A stretch of 64,000 nt of DNA from Diplonema papillatum (Eukaryota; Euglenozoa; Diplonemea; Diplonemida; Diplonemidae): contig JAPJBO010000054.1 in the NCBI GenBank assembly GCA_030068145.1, positions 186,001 through 250,000 of the forward strand, written 5' to 3'. Positions 48,141-60,600 of this stretch are shown here, piece by piece. The translations under genes were made by a program, and so were the position numbers. The notes beneath the pieces were generated by a model. The model made no database searches and was not told where the DNA came from. It was given only the letters and a program-made list of their open reading frames with translations. Each line of letters starts with the position of its first letter. Within the stretch, counting starts at the first letter, position 1.

Positions 48141-49201
48141 TCTTGGATAACGAGTTTGATTTCTGTCATCATTTGCGGAGCTGCCTCCACCAACGCGTGA
48201 ATGCTCGCATCGCGCAATCGTGTTACCGCGAAGTAACGGTTCAAGGTGTCCTCACCAGCTCTCAGAAAAGGTGCCGACTCAGCTCGGGTCCTGTTCCGGT
48301 TCCTGCGAGCTGCCCCCCGCCAACGCGTGGATGCTTACATCGCTCAAATCGGATTGCCACGAACACGTAGCAAAGGGTGTCGGTTCAACTCGACGTGACT
48401 CCAGGTGTCCAAGTGATCGCTCACCAGATACCAGAAAGTGTGTTGGCTCGGCTCGACTGCACCACTTTGCTCAGCAGGTTCGACTAAAGGCAGGTTGATT
48501 GGCCACGCCACCGACCGCCGCTTACTGCCGACCGACATTCCGCCGCTGATTTTCGCGTTGACTGCCAAAGCAGCGGTCAAATCCGCCATCGCAGCTTCCA
48601 GACCCTCACGTTGTCCAACACATCAACCGACCGAAGGCACCGGTTCCTGCGAGCCCCAACGCGTAAATCCTCACATCGCTCAATCGTGTTGCCGCGAAGG
48701 AACACGTGACAAAGGGTGTCAGTTCAACTTGACATGACTTAAGGTGTCCTAGTGATCACACCAGATCTTAGAAAAGGTGTCGACTCGGCACGGCTGCGTC
48801 ACTTTGCTCAGCAGGTTCGACTAAAGGCGGGTTGATGGTGCCACGCCACCGACCGCCGCTTACTGCCGACCGACATTCCGCCGCTGATTTTCGCGTTGAC
48901 TGCCAAAGCAGCGGTCAAATCCGCCATCGCAGCTTCCAGACCCTCACGTTGTCCAACACATCAACCGACCGAAGACACCGGTTCCTGCGAGCCCCAACGC
49001 GTAAATCCTCACATCGCTCAATCGTGTTGCCGCGAAGGAACACGTGACAAAGGGTGTCAGTTCAACTTGACATGACTTAAGGTGTCCTAGTGATCACACC
49101 AGATCTCAGAAAAGGTGTCGACTCGGCACGGCTGCGTCACTTTGCTCAGCAGGTTCGACTAAAGGCGGGTTGATGGTGCCACGCCACCGACCGCCGCTTA
49201 C
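48140..49201 (-). pseudogene. tandem 337-bp copies of an LRR exon end and intron start
   Basis: GCAGGTTCGACTAAAGGC occurs at 48476, 48813 and 49150; TTCCGCCGCTGATTTTCGCG at 48537, 48874 and 49211. The spacing is 337 bp in both cases. Each unit spans the end of the LRR exon plus the start of its intron. A more decayed unit lies at 48140-48400. Copies have lost their frame (GTAAATCC for the GTGGATGC box, deletions). Confidence 0.85.
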
Positions 49202-49562
49202 TGCCGACCGACATTCCGCCGCTGATTTTCGCGTTGACGGCTAAAGCAGCGGTCAAATCCGCCATCGCAGCTTCCGAGACCTTCACGTTGTCCAACACAT
49301 CAACCGACCGAAGGCACCGGTTCCTGCGAGCCGCCCCCACCAAAGCGTGGATGCTGACGTCGCTCATCGTGTTGCCGCGGAGGGACACGTAGCAAAGGGT
49401 AGGGTGGGTTCCCAACACGTCCGCCAGCTCCTTCACTGCTAGGTCGCCGAAGTCGTTCCCGTTGAGGTTGAGGGCCGTGCACGTGGCGTTCAGCCGGAGG
49501 GCGGTGAGCAGCGAGTGGAGGTGGACGTCCGTCATCTTCGCGTGCGAGAGGTCGACTTCGGC
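49202..49562 (-). CDS. leucine-rich-repeat protein exon (RNI-like)
   Basis: Exon with acceptor TTTCCGCAG at 49563-49571 and a strong donor GGCA|GTAAGC at 49202/49201. 120 codons plus one base. It reads AEVDLSHAKMTDVHLHSLL, ALNLNGNDFGDLAVKELADVL, YVSLRGNTMSDVSIHALVGA and SVDVLDNVKVSEAAMADLTA. These are about four repeats of 27-29 residues of ribonuclease-inhibitor type (LxLxxNxFxDxxxxxLAxxL). Such domains bind proteins; the partner is unknown. If the donor is not used, the frame reads on to a stop at 49146. Flanking exons were not found, so this is one exon of a larger gene or a stranded exon. Confidence 0.7.
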
Positions 49563-49602
49563 CTGCGGAAAGAAGTTCGTTGGTGGGGGCAGGCTACTGA
49601 TA

Positions 49603-49680
49603 TTAAGAGTGTAAGTTCACTTCGAGATCCGGGGTTTTAAAGTCTCCGGGTGACCATTGTCGTAAAGGTTCCTTTAAGGT
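49603..49680 (+). repeat. dispersed repeat D1
   Basis: TTAAGAGTGTAAGTTCACTT, CCGGGGTTTTAAAGTCTCCG and TGACCATTG. 49681-50365 holds no recognised gene. Confidence 0.65.
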
Positions 49681-50365
49681 ACCTTATACTAGCGTGCGTA
49701 TCGTATATCTGCGGTAGTGGCAGCACGTGTGCTTGTGCGTGTGTCTTTGTTGCCTATTGCCAACTATTCGACTTATGTAAGAGCACGCACTCATGTCCGA
49801 CGGCTCCGAGTGGCCCCTCGAAGGAGCGTGCCTGCCGCTGTTTATCACAGTGAATCATGGTCCACCACGGTCTATCAGGTACCCCCCTAGTTCCTAGAGC
49901 TGCATCGAATTGCCCGGTGCTTTCTTCGGTCGATCACGGTCTATTAAGAGGGGATGGACCGGCTCATTATATGCACGGTTGGCGACCAGAGACCCGGGCC
50001 AAGTTGTCTGGACCCAGTCCGGGTCTTGCCCGTTGAAGGCTGCGGTCACAAAAAAACTCGGCCTCTCGTGGTGTGCAGGCTTCGTCCTGCGACCGAACAG
50101 GGTATCAGCTTCATTTCTCCGGATTTGCAGTTATTCCGTCCGTTTCTTGCTGCTTTCGAAAAGACAAGACGCTCCCACTCGTCCCGCGTATTTAACGTAC
50201 ATTTAATGCCGCGTTCGCACAAACAGAATACGTGGTTACGGTCCTTAGCTGGCCTGCTGAAGCTGTGGGACAGAGCCGACGGCGCAGCCGCTGCTAGCAG
50301 GGGCGGCCTGTGTACTATCTATATAGAGAGTATACGCACACGTGTAGACATATACCACACTACAG

Positions 50366-50901
50366 GTAGATGCTAAGCTCTTTTGGGAAACCTTTGGGCG
50401 CACACCAGCGACGGGGAGCCGACGGCGAGCAGCGGGACGACGGCTTGGAGCCTGTGGCTAAATAGTACGAGTCACCCTGAAAGTTTGGGGGGTGTACTTT
50501 TAGCTTTTTCTGGAAATATCTGATGATTTTCACCTAAATAGTACGAGGGGGGGGCTTTAAGCTCTTTTGGGAAACTGCACACCAGCGACGGGGAGCCGAC
50601 GGCGAGCAGCGGGACGACGGCTTGGAGCCTGTGGCTAAATAGTACGAGTCACCCTGAAAGTTTGGGGGGTGTACTTTTAGCTTTTTCTGGAAATATCTGA
50701 TGATTTTCACCTAAATAGTACGAGGGGGGGGCTTTAAGCTCTTTTGGGAAACTGCACACCAGCGACGGGGAGCCGACGGCGAGCAGCGGGACGACGGCTT
50801 GGAGCCTGCTTTTATAGCGTCCTTAGGTACACCATGGGATGTGGGCTCTCATACTACTATCTATATAGAGAGTATACGCACACGTGTAGACATATACCAC
50901 A
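50366..50901 (-). repeat. tandem copies of the IQ gene's last coding segment
   Basis: The end of the last exon (about 85 bp; GGAGCCGACGGCGAGCAGCG, GACGACGGCTTGGAGCC) recurs at about 50405, 50590 and 50765, with spacing near 178 bp. CTAAATAGTACGAG and GAAATATCTGATGATTTTC lie between. ATCTATATAGAGAGTATACG with the following 50 bp is also duplicated (50318-50375 and 50858-50915). Confidence 0.85.
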
Positions 50902-51660
50902 CTACAGGTAGATGCTAAGCTCTTTTGGGAAACTGCACACCAGCGACGGGGAGCCGACGGCGAGCAGCGGGACGACGGCTTGGAGCCTGCTTTTGGCGGT
51001 CGCGGCGGGCGGGAACCGGACGCGGCGGCCGTGCGCCGTTGCGGCCCGCGCCGGCGACGCGGGGCGCGGCTCCTTTTGGATCCAGTCCTCGGCGAACGTG
51101 CGCAGCGGCACCAGCGGCGGCGCGTCGTACCCTATCGACCTCAAGAACGCCGGCGGCGGCACCGTAGCAACGAGGGGCTCAAACGAGTCACTCAGCGGCG
51201 ACGTGTTCAGCACGGGCAAAGGACTTGTGTTGCTGAAGCCCTGAGCATCAGCCGGCTGCAGCCGAGAAGCTCTCGAGGCGGAGTGTTGGGGAGAGAGGGT
51301 GGGGCCTGCGTGCAGCGCTCCCGCGGCCCTGGCGCGGGTGAGTCGCTTCGCGACGTACCGCGCCTTGAACTCTTCGCACTTGTCGCGGGCGCTCAGCTTC
51401 TGCCGGCGCAGCCGCTCCTGCAGCTCGAGCTCTTCGGCCCGCTTCCGGTTGGCCACGAACCGCTCACGCCACAGCAGCCGCTTGCGCTCGTACACGGTCA
51501 TGCCCCGCTCCCTCTCCTCTGCCTCCCTGCGGGCTTCTTCCGCCTTCCGGGCTTGCTCCTCGTTCCACAGGCGCTGCCCCTTCGCCAGCCGCACCTTCAC
51601 CAAACACTCCTTCACTGCCGCCGCGATGCAGTCCCATGCTGAAGCTTCTGACTCGCAAAC
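50902..51660 (-). CDS. IQ gene, last exon
   Basis: Acceptor ACCTTTCAG, then VCESEASAWDCIAAAVKECL, the charged helical region, a Pro/Ser-rich part and a hydrophobic end (SRLQAVVPLLAVGSPSLVCS) before the stop. 252 residues. Confidence 0.75.
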   Translation of the reverse strand, partial: VCESEASAWDCIAAAVKECLVKVRLAKGQRLWNEEQARKAEEARREAEERERGMTVYERKRLLWRERFVANRKRAEELELQERLRRQKLSARDKCEEFKARYVAKRLTRARAAGALHAGPTLSPQHSASRASRLQPADAQGFSNTSPLPVLNTSPLSDSFEPLVATVPPPAFLRSIGYDAPPLVPLRTFAEDWIQKEPRPASPARAATAHGRRVRFPPAATAKSRLQAVVPLLAVGSPSLVCSFPKELSIYL

Positions 51661-54600
51661 CTGAAAGGTTTGTTGCGTGTTCTTACGTGCGCTACAACTA
51701 CAAAAGTAGCTTCTTATAAGATCTTAGGATAGGCTTTTGCGGGAGTGCAAGTGGTGAATTCGTGGATTGTGTGGGCAAGTGAGCGGTCTGAGCAGTACTA
51801 ATGCGCAGTAGCAATATTGCACGCCTAGGCGTGAGTAGTACTGCACGCTTGAACGTGAGCGGTACATCGCTGCGGAAGGCATCGAAGCTGGGAAGCTCTG
51901 GAGGTGGAGTCGTGGTGGAATAATTTCTTGAGTGACAAAGAGCGCGTGGTGCTTGCACCGGTTTTCAACCGCAACCTGGGGGGGGGATACACGGTGGGGA
52001 CCGCACGCAGGGCTCCCGCGGCCCTGGCGCGGGTGAGTCGCTTCGCGACGTACCGCGCCTTGAACCCTTCGCACTTGTCGCGGCGCTCAGCTTCTGCCGG
52101 CGCAGCCGCTCCTGCAGCTCGAGCTCTTCGGCCCGCTTCCGGTTGGCCACGAACAGCTCACGCCACAGCAGCCGCTTGCGCTCGTACACGGTCATGCCCC
52201 GCTCCCTCTCCTCGGCGTCCCTGCGGGCTTCCTCCGCCTTCCGGGGTTGCTCCTCGTTCCACAGGCGCTGCCCCTTCGCCAGCCGCACCTTCACCAAACA
52301 CTCCTTCACTGCCGCCGCGATGCAGTCCCATGCTGCGGCTGCAAAGTTGTGGGGAGCCACAATTAACATTTTGGTAGACCGAAAATAGGGGGGGGGATTG
52401 CAAGAACGTGCTTGGGGTGGATATGTGCTCAACACCGCACTGGTCCCGTCTGCGCCGTGTTTCGGTCCTTTAAGCCACGGACACATAAGGCGGACCATCA
52501 TCAGCGTGGAACCTGAGTGTCTGCAATCGAAAATAGGGGGGGGGGGGGGGGGTAAAAATGTCAGCTGTGGGAATCGACCCAAAAGAAAGTCCTTCGTGGG
52601 GTTCGAACCGCGGACCCTTTTGTCGACCCCTGTGCGCTACGAAAGTAGCCTCCTATAGTACTATGGTAGTGCAAGGAGTGGATGCGTGGATATGTGGATG
52701 TCGATGGCTTCCCCCCTCCTCTCCTTACCACGCTTCGAAGTGAACAGTCTGAGCAGTACCACCGCGCATCAGCAATATTACACGCGTTGGCATAAGCATT
52801 ACTGCACGCTTGAACGTGAGCGGTACATCGCTGCGGAAGGCATCGAAGCTGGGAAGCTCTGGAGGTGGAGTCGTGGTGGAATAATTTCTTGAGTGACAAA
52901 GAGCGCGTGGTGCTTGCACCGGTTTTCAACCGCAACCTGGGGGGGGGGATACACGGTGGGGACCGCACGCAGGGCTCCCGCGGCCCTGGCGCGGGTGAGT
53001 CGCTTGTGTCGACCCCTGTGCGCTACGAAAGTAGCCTCCTATAGTACTATGGTAGTGCAAGGAGTGGATGCGTGGATATGTGGATGTCGATGGCTTCCCC
53101 CCTCCTCTCCTTACCACGCTTCGAAATGAGCAGTCTGAGCAGTACCACCGCGCATCAGCAATACTAGACGCGTTGGCATAAGCAGTACTGCACGCTTGAA
53201 CGTGTGCGGTGCAAGCTGCTGGAGTCATGTAAGCTAGGAAGCTCTCTGAAGACGGAGTATGATGGGGAAAGGGTGGCTGCATGCAGCAGGGGCCGGCTTG
53301 GGTGAGCCGCTTTGCGACGTACCGCGCCTTGAGCTCTTTGCTCTTGTCGCGGGCGACACTTGTCGCAGCGGCTGCCAGCTTACCCCGTGACACCTTTCGT
53401 ATGTAGCCGGTATTTTGTGGATCAACTACGCGTGGAAAAAGTAGTGTTGTCACTCTTTCTGGTGAGTCTTGAGTTTGTGCTTGTGCGCAGCTTTTGGTAA
53501 GTTTCATGTAGTACGCTGCCAAGCACCTGCTTTGTAGGAAATACTTGAGGAGGCTGTCAGCTGCAAAATCAAAGGAGGTAAATGTGCTGTAGCCCGCACG
53601 AAACACAGGTGAATCTGGGTTCAGTGGCGTGCGTAAGCGTTCAACAAAGAAGACCCACTTTGTAGTTGTATTGTTTCTCCCCCTCTAGCCTCCTTCGAAG
53701 CAAGCACAAGGCAGCCCCTCGAGTATTTTTAGTACCAGCAATTGCTTTGGTAACACAGAAAAGTCGCGGCAACACTCACATTAACCACACACCTCCTGCA
53801 TCGCGGCTGCAGCTGCGTCTTCGACGCCTTGCCGGGCGGCGTCGTGCGCGACGAGGAGCTTCTTGTGCTGGCGGTGCCACGCCCGTTCTTGCTCGGTGGC
53901 GAACGAGTCAGAGTAGTCGTCTGCACCCGCGCTGGGCGTGCCGCCGCGGGCCGCCGCGTCGCTGTGGCGCTGCGCAATGGCGACGGCTCCGTCGTCGGCC
54001 ATGTCCAGCAGCACCGCCCGCGTCCGCCTCTCCCACGCCACCTCTTCCTCCAGCAGCTTCTGGAACGCGGAAAACACCTCGTTTTCGACCCGAACCCGCG
54101 CCCGCCACTCTGCCCGCCGGGCCGCCAGCTTTTCCCGCAGGAACCGGCCCCGCCAGCAGCCCTGGATCGTCCGCGCTGCGTCTCGCCTCGCGCCGAGCTT
54201 CCGGCCGCAGGCCCGCCGAGCCCTACACCCGCGGTACCACCGCTGGATCGTCCGGGTGCCCGCGTCCCTGCGCAGCCGCGCCACGAGCAGCTGCAGCCGC
54301 GCCGCTCCGGCGCGAAGGGTGCGGGCGAGGGTGGCGGCTGCTGCGAGGCACACGTTCTTCCGCGCGGCGGTGCGGACGGTGCAGACGGCCGCGCGGGCTG
54401 AGGCTCCGCGGCCCAGCCGCTGCAAGATGACGCAGCGTGCCTGCCGGCCCTGCAGCTTCCTGCGGTGCACGGCGCGTTGCTGCTGGGCTTTGAACTGAGC
54501 CGTGATCTTCGTTGCGGCGTATCTGGATGGTTTTGCTTGACGTGGACTACTAACTGTACGTGCAGCTGTTAGACAGTCAGGAGACAGTCAAGAGACACAG

Positions 54601-57600
54601 AGAGAGAAAGAGAGAGAAACAAGTTGAAGTGCAGGGACTATCTCTCCAAGGAGTTTCCGGTCGCCACACTAATACACTACATAAATGTTCTGCCAGACAG
54701 TAGACAGCCGGCCAATACGCTGTTAGGCAGCTAAACACTACATATGCATAGCCAGAGCTGCACATGCAGCTGAGAGAGAGGGAGACGAGTTTGAGTGCAG
54801 CGACCATCTCTCCGAGGAGTACCCAGTCGCCCCACTACTGCGACGGGCGTAAGTCTTTACGTCGGAGGCGCGGTGTGACTGCCATAGATGACAGATGGTG
54901 ATAGGGGGGGTGGTGCGGGCGAGGACTGGGCTGCTGCAGCGAGGCGCAGCCTTGCGCTGAGCTTCCGACCGCAGGCCCGCCGAGTCCTTCACCGCGGTAC
55001 CACCGCTGGATCGTGCGGGTGCCCGCGTCCCTGCGCAGCCGCGCCCGGAGCAGCTGCAGCCGCGCCGCCCCGGCGCGAAGGGTGCGGGCGAGGGTGGCGG
55101 CTGCTGCGAGGCACACGTTCTTCCGCGCGGCGGTGCGGACGGTGCAGACGGCCGCGCGGGCTGAGGCTCCGCGGCCCAGCCGCTGCAAGATGACGCAGCG
55201 TGCCTGCCGGCCAGCTGCGCATGCAGCTGGTGTCAGGCGTGGATACCACCGTAAACAGCTGACCATACTACGCACGACTGGCATACAACTATTACTTCTA
55301 GAGGACACTGAGACATCTGACAGGCACTGACATACGACCGATATTTAACTGACATACTTCTGGAAGACACTGAGACATCTGACAGGCACTGACATACGAC
55401 CGATACTTAACTGACATACTTCTGGAAGACACTGAGACATCTGGCAGGCAGTGACAGACGACCGACATTTAACTGACATACTTCTGGAAGACACTGAGAC
55501 ATCTGACAGGCACTGACATACGACCGATACTTAACTGACATACTTCTGGAAGACACTGAGATATCTGACAGGCACCGACATTTAACTCGATAAGCAGCTG
55601 CTGGTGAGCAGATAGCTGGGTTGCAGCTGGACTCGAAAGAATTGAAGCGGGTGAAAGCGGAAAGAGGCACACACCTTTGTTCTTGCCGGACCCAGGTTTG
55701 CTCGCGCCTGGTGTGCAGGCCCCGCCAGCCGGCCTGGATGGAGGTGGCCGCTCGGCGTTTGCCTTCGTTCGCCGCCCGCTGCGCTCGCGCAACCACGGCG
55801 CCGACGCTGCGCCGCGACCTGCAGAACGCCTGCACCACCGCCGCAGCCTCGCCCGCGTCTTCGTCCGCTTCGGTGCGCAGCTGCCGCTGCGCCCGCCGGG
55901 CGCGCGCGCCGTGGGCCCGCGTCCGGGCAGCCTTCTGCCGCCAAGCGCGTTGGATCCTCGCCGCCGCTCCCTCGTCACGCGCGCGCCTGTGTGTGGGGGA
56001 AGCACATGCGTGGGTTTTGGCGGGGTAGTTCTTGTTTGTTTTTGCACACGTGCGTAGTTCCTACGTGATAGGTTTAACACGATATACACTCTTCTTGATA
56101 ACGACAAAAGCGTCTGGGAGCACAGATTTTTACCTGAGCGGGCCACCTGCCCACCATTTGGGGGAAGTCTGGGGTACCCACCTTTTCCCCCCAGGGGGTT
56201 TCTAGAATTTTGGAACCACTCCGAATCGGTGCTCGGCGCCGAGTTTTTAGAAAACATGAAAGAACAAAAAAGGGGTGCGGGGAGCTACGCCCCCCGCCCA
56301 AACGGTACGGGTTTACCAATTGAGTTTTCAACACCGTTTCAACAATCCTGCTGGTGTTTCTCACTTAGAAATGAACAGCTGCAGTACTGTAGCCACTTTT
56401 CAGACAACCAAAACGGACGTGAAAATCGTTGCCATAAGAAAAACAAGTGGATTCTATAATATTATTCGAGACTGGAGGTCCTATGAACATGCAATGTGAA
56501 TAGCCTCTATTCGAGCCAACCCGGCTTTTGTCTATGAAAAAGTGTATTGTTTTTGGACTAGATAATAGTGCGGCGCAAGCTTTTTTTTCCCCCGCTGGTA
56601 TGAAGCTCACCGCCGCCGGGGATCGGCGCACGACAACCCGGTCGTTCCCGGTCGGGAAATATGCGCACAGTTACCGCGCGGAGCAGGTAGCCCTGTACTC
56701 GGCCCTGGTGTTCTACAGTCAGCATCTCGCGCCGACGACTCGCCCGCTCCACATCCTCATCCTGAGCGACTCCCAATCGTTTCTCAAAACGTTGAGTGCC
56801 GGCCCGCATGCCCAAGTCGAGCCTCTCGCCATAGAGTGCTGGAAGATCCTGTCGGATCTGGAAGCAAGGGGTTATCTAGCCACCTTGCAGTTCGTCTACG
56901 GGCACTGCGGGCTTGAAGGCAACGACGTGGCGGACAACCTCGCAAAAACTGCGGCCCTCGCACACCGTCAGGCTGCGGAAGACTCTTCCGCGATTCACCC
57001 TGAGCCCTACCCGCTGACCGTCGCTGATGCAATCTGCCGCTATCGACGGTACCTACGACTGGATAGCAGCGAATTAGGTGCCAAGGGTGCGTTCGAGCGT
57101 GCAGACGAGCACGGGAACATCTCGCCGTTCGCCCGTATTGTTCACGGGCGGCCGATACCTCGACGCCGTCACCTCACGGCGCGGGCGGAGCGAGAGATTC
57201 GCCAGCTGAGGACCGGACACCACCGCCTGATCATGACGCTTTATTCTGCGTCGTACGTATCCCTCGGTTCGGATGAGCGGCGGTGGCACTTCCTTCCGTG
57301 CCCGATCTGCGGGGCTCGCTCGCCCAGCCCCCTGCTGCACTTATTCGTGCACTGCCGAGCCTTCGTTACAGCTCCCCTCAGGACCACGCTGCGGCTTGAG
57401 GTAACAAGGCGGATAAAGAAGGACCCAGGCGGACCCATCGACTCCCTCTGGTACTTCTTATTCGTCCACCCCGAGCTCGCCCTTTTTTACTTACAGAGAG
57501 CTGGCGCCCTTCCACCCTTCCAAGTCCTTGTGGCGTCCAGCCCTGACGATACCCCGGACACGACCGAAGAACACGAGTACGGGCTTGTGCCCATACTGTA

Positions 57601-60600
57601 GAGGCAAACCCGCGTGCTCTCCCGACAACGGCGGTCGCAGTGTTCGCGGAACGCGGTACGCCGACGGCGCGACGCATGCTCGAAGCTGCGCCGCTGGAGA
57701 TCCGCGTCCCGCTCCGCGCACACACAAGTTGGTTGGAGTTGGCTGTGCATTCGTCTCCTTTTTTTTTTTTTTTCTTCTTTTGTATGCGTTGGCAAACCGC
57801 AGCCCCACATCAGGACAACAGTGAGTGCAGAACAAACTGTCACAACCACGCAGCCGCCAGCAGGGAGGCACCACACGGAACCCGGCTGAGTGACAGGAAG
57901 GGGAGAAGAAGGGTAAACCGCGGCACGGTACTGCACGGGGACGCGCCTCGCATACAACGGACTCTCTTTCCCCCCCGCCCCTTCAATTACAAGTTGAAAC
58001 GTGTGACCGCCTTCATATTGGCAAACGTTGGCAATACCACAGTAGTGGTATAGCCCAAGGAACAGCCCCGGCTGCGCCAGGCACAGAGGCCGGAGGGAAA
58101 AAAGGGCAACGGTCTCGCGCAACAGCGCAGGCCGACACGCCCGCACAGCTGCTAACTGGGAAGCAACAGGAAAGCACCACACGGAACCCGGCTGGAAGGC
58201 CCCAAAGGGGAGTTGTCGGTGCTTACCAAAGCTGCCCTTGGTCAAACGCCGCCCAGGCCACCCAAACAACCAACTATTCTGTACCCCCTACTGGTAGCCG
58301 GAGCGGCTCGGTGGAGCATCACTGGATGCAGGACTGCAAGTCGCTGGCTCCCGACCAACGGAACGCAATCACCAACGCCACGGCAACGATCGACAACCGT
58401 ACCCGCCACACAACGGGGAAGCTCGACCGCAAACAGCGCGGCACATAACACTCATTCCACGAAAACGTGTCACAGATTTTTGCTTCCTCATATCCGACAT
58501 GTACAGGTCAAATTTTGAGCAAATTCGGTGCAGCCCGAAAACACATGGCAAGTCGTAGCGCAGGCGAACCCGAGCGACGTTACCGTCACCGGGGGGGCAA
58601 AAGGCCCGGCCGAGAGGCCGACGGCACAAACGCAGCCCAGACACCGACCAAGCGCACAACGGTCCTCGGGGACATGCCACGCTAGCGAAACACTTCTTTC
58701 TTTCTTTATTTCTTTACTTATTTCCGTCTTCTTTCTTATTTCCCTCGTCGACCCCCCCCCTTCCTATCCCCTAACCTGTGGACCTGTCACTCGTGCGCGT
58801 GTCTCTTGGCGCAAACGGGCTAGTAACGCCTGACCGTTCCGGATGCTGCTCTTCTGAGCGGCTGAAGGAACGGTGCTTGTTTTTCATTCATTCATTCATT
58901 CATTCATTCATTCCTGCCAAAATGCAAACGGGTGGCAGAGGGAGCGGGTGTCGGCCTTCAGGCCGGTAGGCCCGGGTTCGAATCCCGCCTTTGACATTTT
59001 TCCGGTCGAAGATTGTTTTCGAGGTTTGTTGCGTTTCGGGGTCAAATGTGCCCGAAAATTGCGTTTTTGGCGGAGTTTCACAGTATCTCGCGGTATTTGG
59101 GTCACCCCGGGAAACGGAGTCGGGCGGCCGAGCTTGCCATCACAGGCCAAACTTGCTACGAGAACCGAACTTTGCTTCACCAGAACTCAGCTTCGTGCGA
59201 ACTTTGCTTCGTCCGAACTCAGCTGCGCCCGTACCAGAATTTAGCATCGCCCGAACTTTGCTTCGCCAGAACTTAGCTTCGCCCGAGCGTTGCTTCGCCC
59301 GAACTCAGCTGCGCCCGAACTTTGCTTCACCAGAACTTAGCTCCGCCCGAACTTAGCATCACTCGAACTTATTATCGTCCGAACTGAGCTTCACCAGAAC
59401 TTAGCTGCGCCCGAACTTTTGCTTCGCCGGGGGGCGGCGGGGGGGGCGCCCACCCGGGTACCAGCGCCAAACTTTTCCCGCACTCGGTGGGTCGGGGGGG
59501 GTCCGGGGGGGGTGTCCCCCCCCGGGCACGAGCACCGACCTTGGCTTCACCCGGACATTACACCCTGGCCGAACTTCGCTTCGTGCCCGAACTGTTTTCC
59601 AGTACCAGCGCAGCCTGAGCGCTTAGCAACGCCCGAACTAAGCATCACTCGAAGTTAGCTTCACCAGCATTGCCCGAACTTAGCTTCGCCCGAACTTTAC
59701 TGTTCCCCGAACTTTAACTGCTGCCTCCAGTCTCGCCACGCGCCGGCCTTAGCCGAGCGCACGTACTTATGACTGGATTACATTTTGAAACACATTGCAA
59801 ATGTCTCGGATAAATTGGTATGGCGCTTTCTTTAGTTTTGTGCGCACTAGCGGAACTCGCCTGCTTTGGAAAGTTTCAAGACTGTTTCGAGTTTTAACCT
59901 GCGGTCGATATCGGTTTCATGTACTGCGCTGGGGCAACGGCAAAAGCATTGATAGCTAGCACCCCCACGCCCCCAGCACCTCGCCCGCGGCGCCCTCGCT
60001 AGGAGGCGGCTCGTCCGCCAGAAGCTCGCAGTCCGCAGGGTGCAGATCGCGAGGTGCTGGGGGCGTGGGCCCGCGGCGCCCGCGGCGCCCGCCAGCCGGG
60101 CTTCGCGCGTATCGCGCGCCACCCGCGCCGCGTGCGCCCTTCGCCTCCGCCCCCAGCACCTCGCCCGCGGCGCCCTCGCGAGGAGGCGCAGTCCGCAGGG
60201 TGTAGATCCCGAGCGTAGGTGCTGGGGGCGTGGGCCCGCGGCGCCCGCCAGCCGGGCTTCGCGCGTCTCGCGCGCCACCCGCGCCGCGCGCACTTCGCCT
60301 CCGCGCCGGCGCGGCCCCTCGCGCCGCTCTGGATGAGCACCGTGCCGCGCAGGTAGCCACCACAAAACCGGGGGTTTGCAAGAACGTGCTTGGAATGGGT
60401 ATGAGCCGGGGGAGGGGTCTCTTACCTCTCCGAGGAGTTTCACCACCTCGCACCTCCAAGGCGGGTGTAGGAGACGACGGTGTGGGCCGCCGAAACATAG
60501 AAATAAAAAAAAAGTGCGCTCGGCTAAAGACCGGCGCTGGGCGCTGGGAGAGCTGGAGGCAGCAGATAAAGTTCGGGAAACAGTAAAGATCGGGCGACGG

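Larger units (their letters stand above)
51698..53790. other. IQ gene intron 4: segmental duplications and D7, D4, D3
   Basis: About 130 bp around TTGAGTGACAAAGAGCGCG (51880-52010) recurs at 52820-52985. About 120 bp around CTACGAAAGTAGCCTCCTA (52620-52740) recurs at 53005-53125. D7 lies at 52390-52530. D4 (reverse, 53505-53733) is inserted within a D3 copy (53475-53780). Confidence 0.75.
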
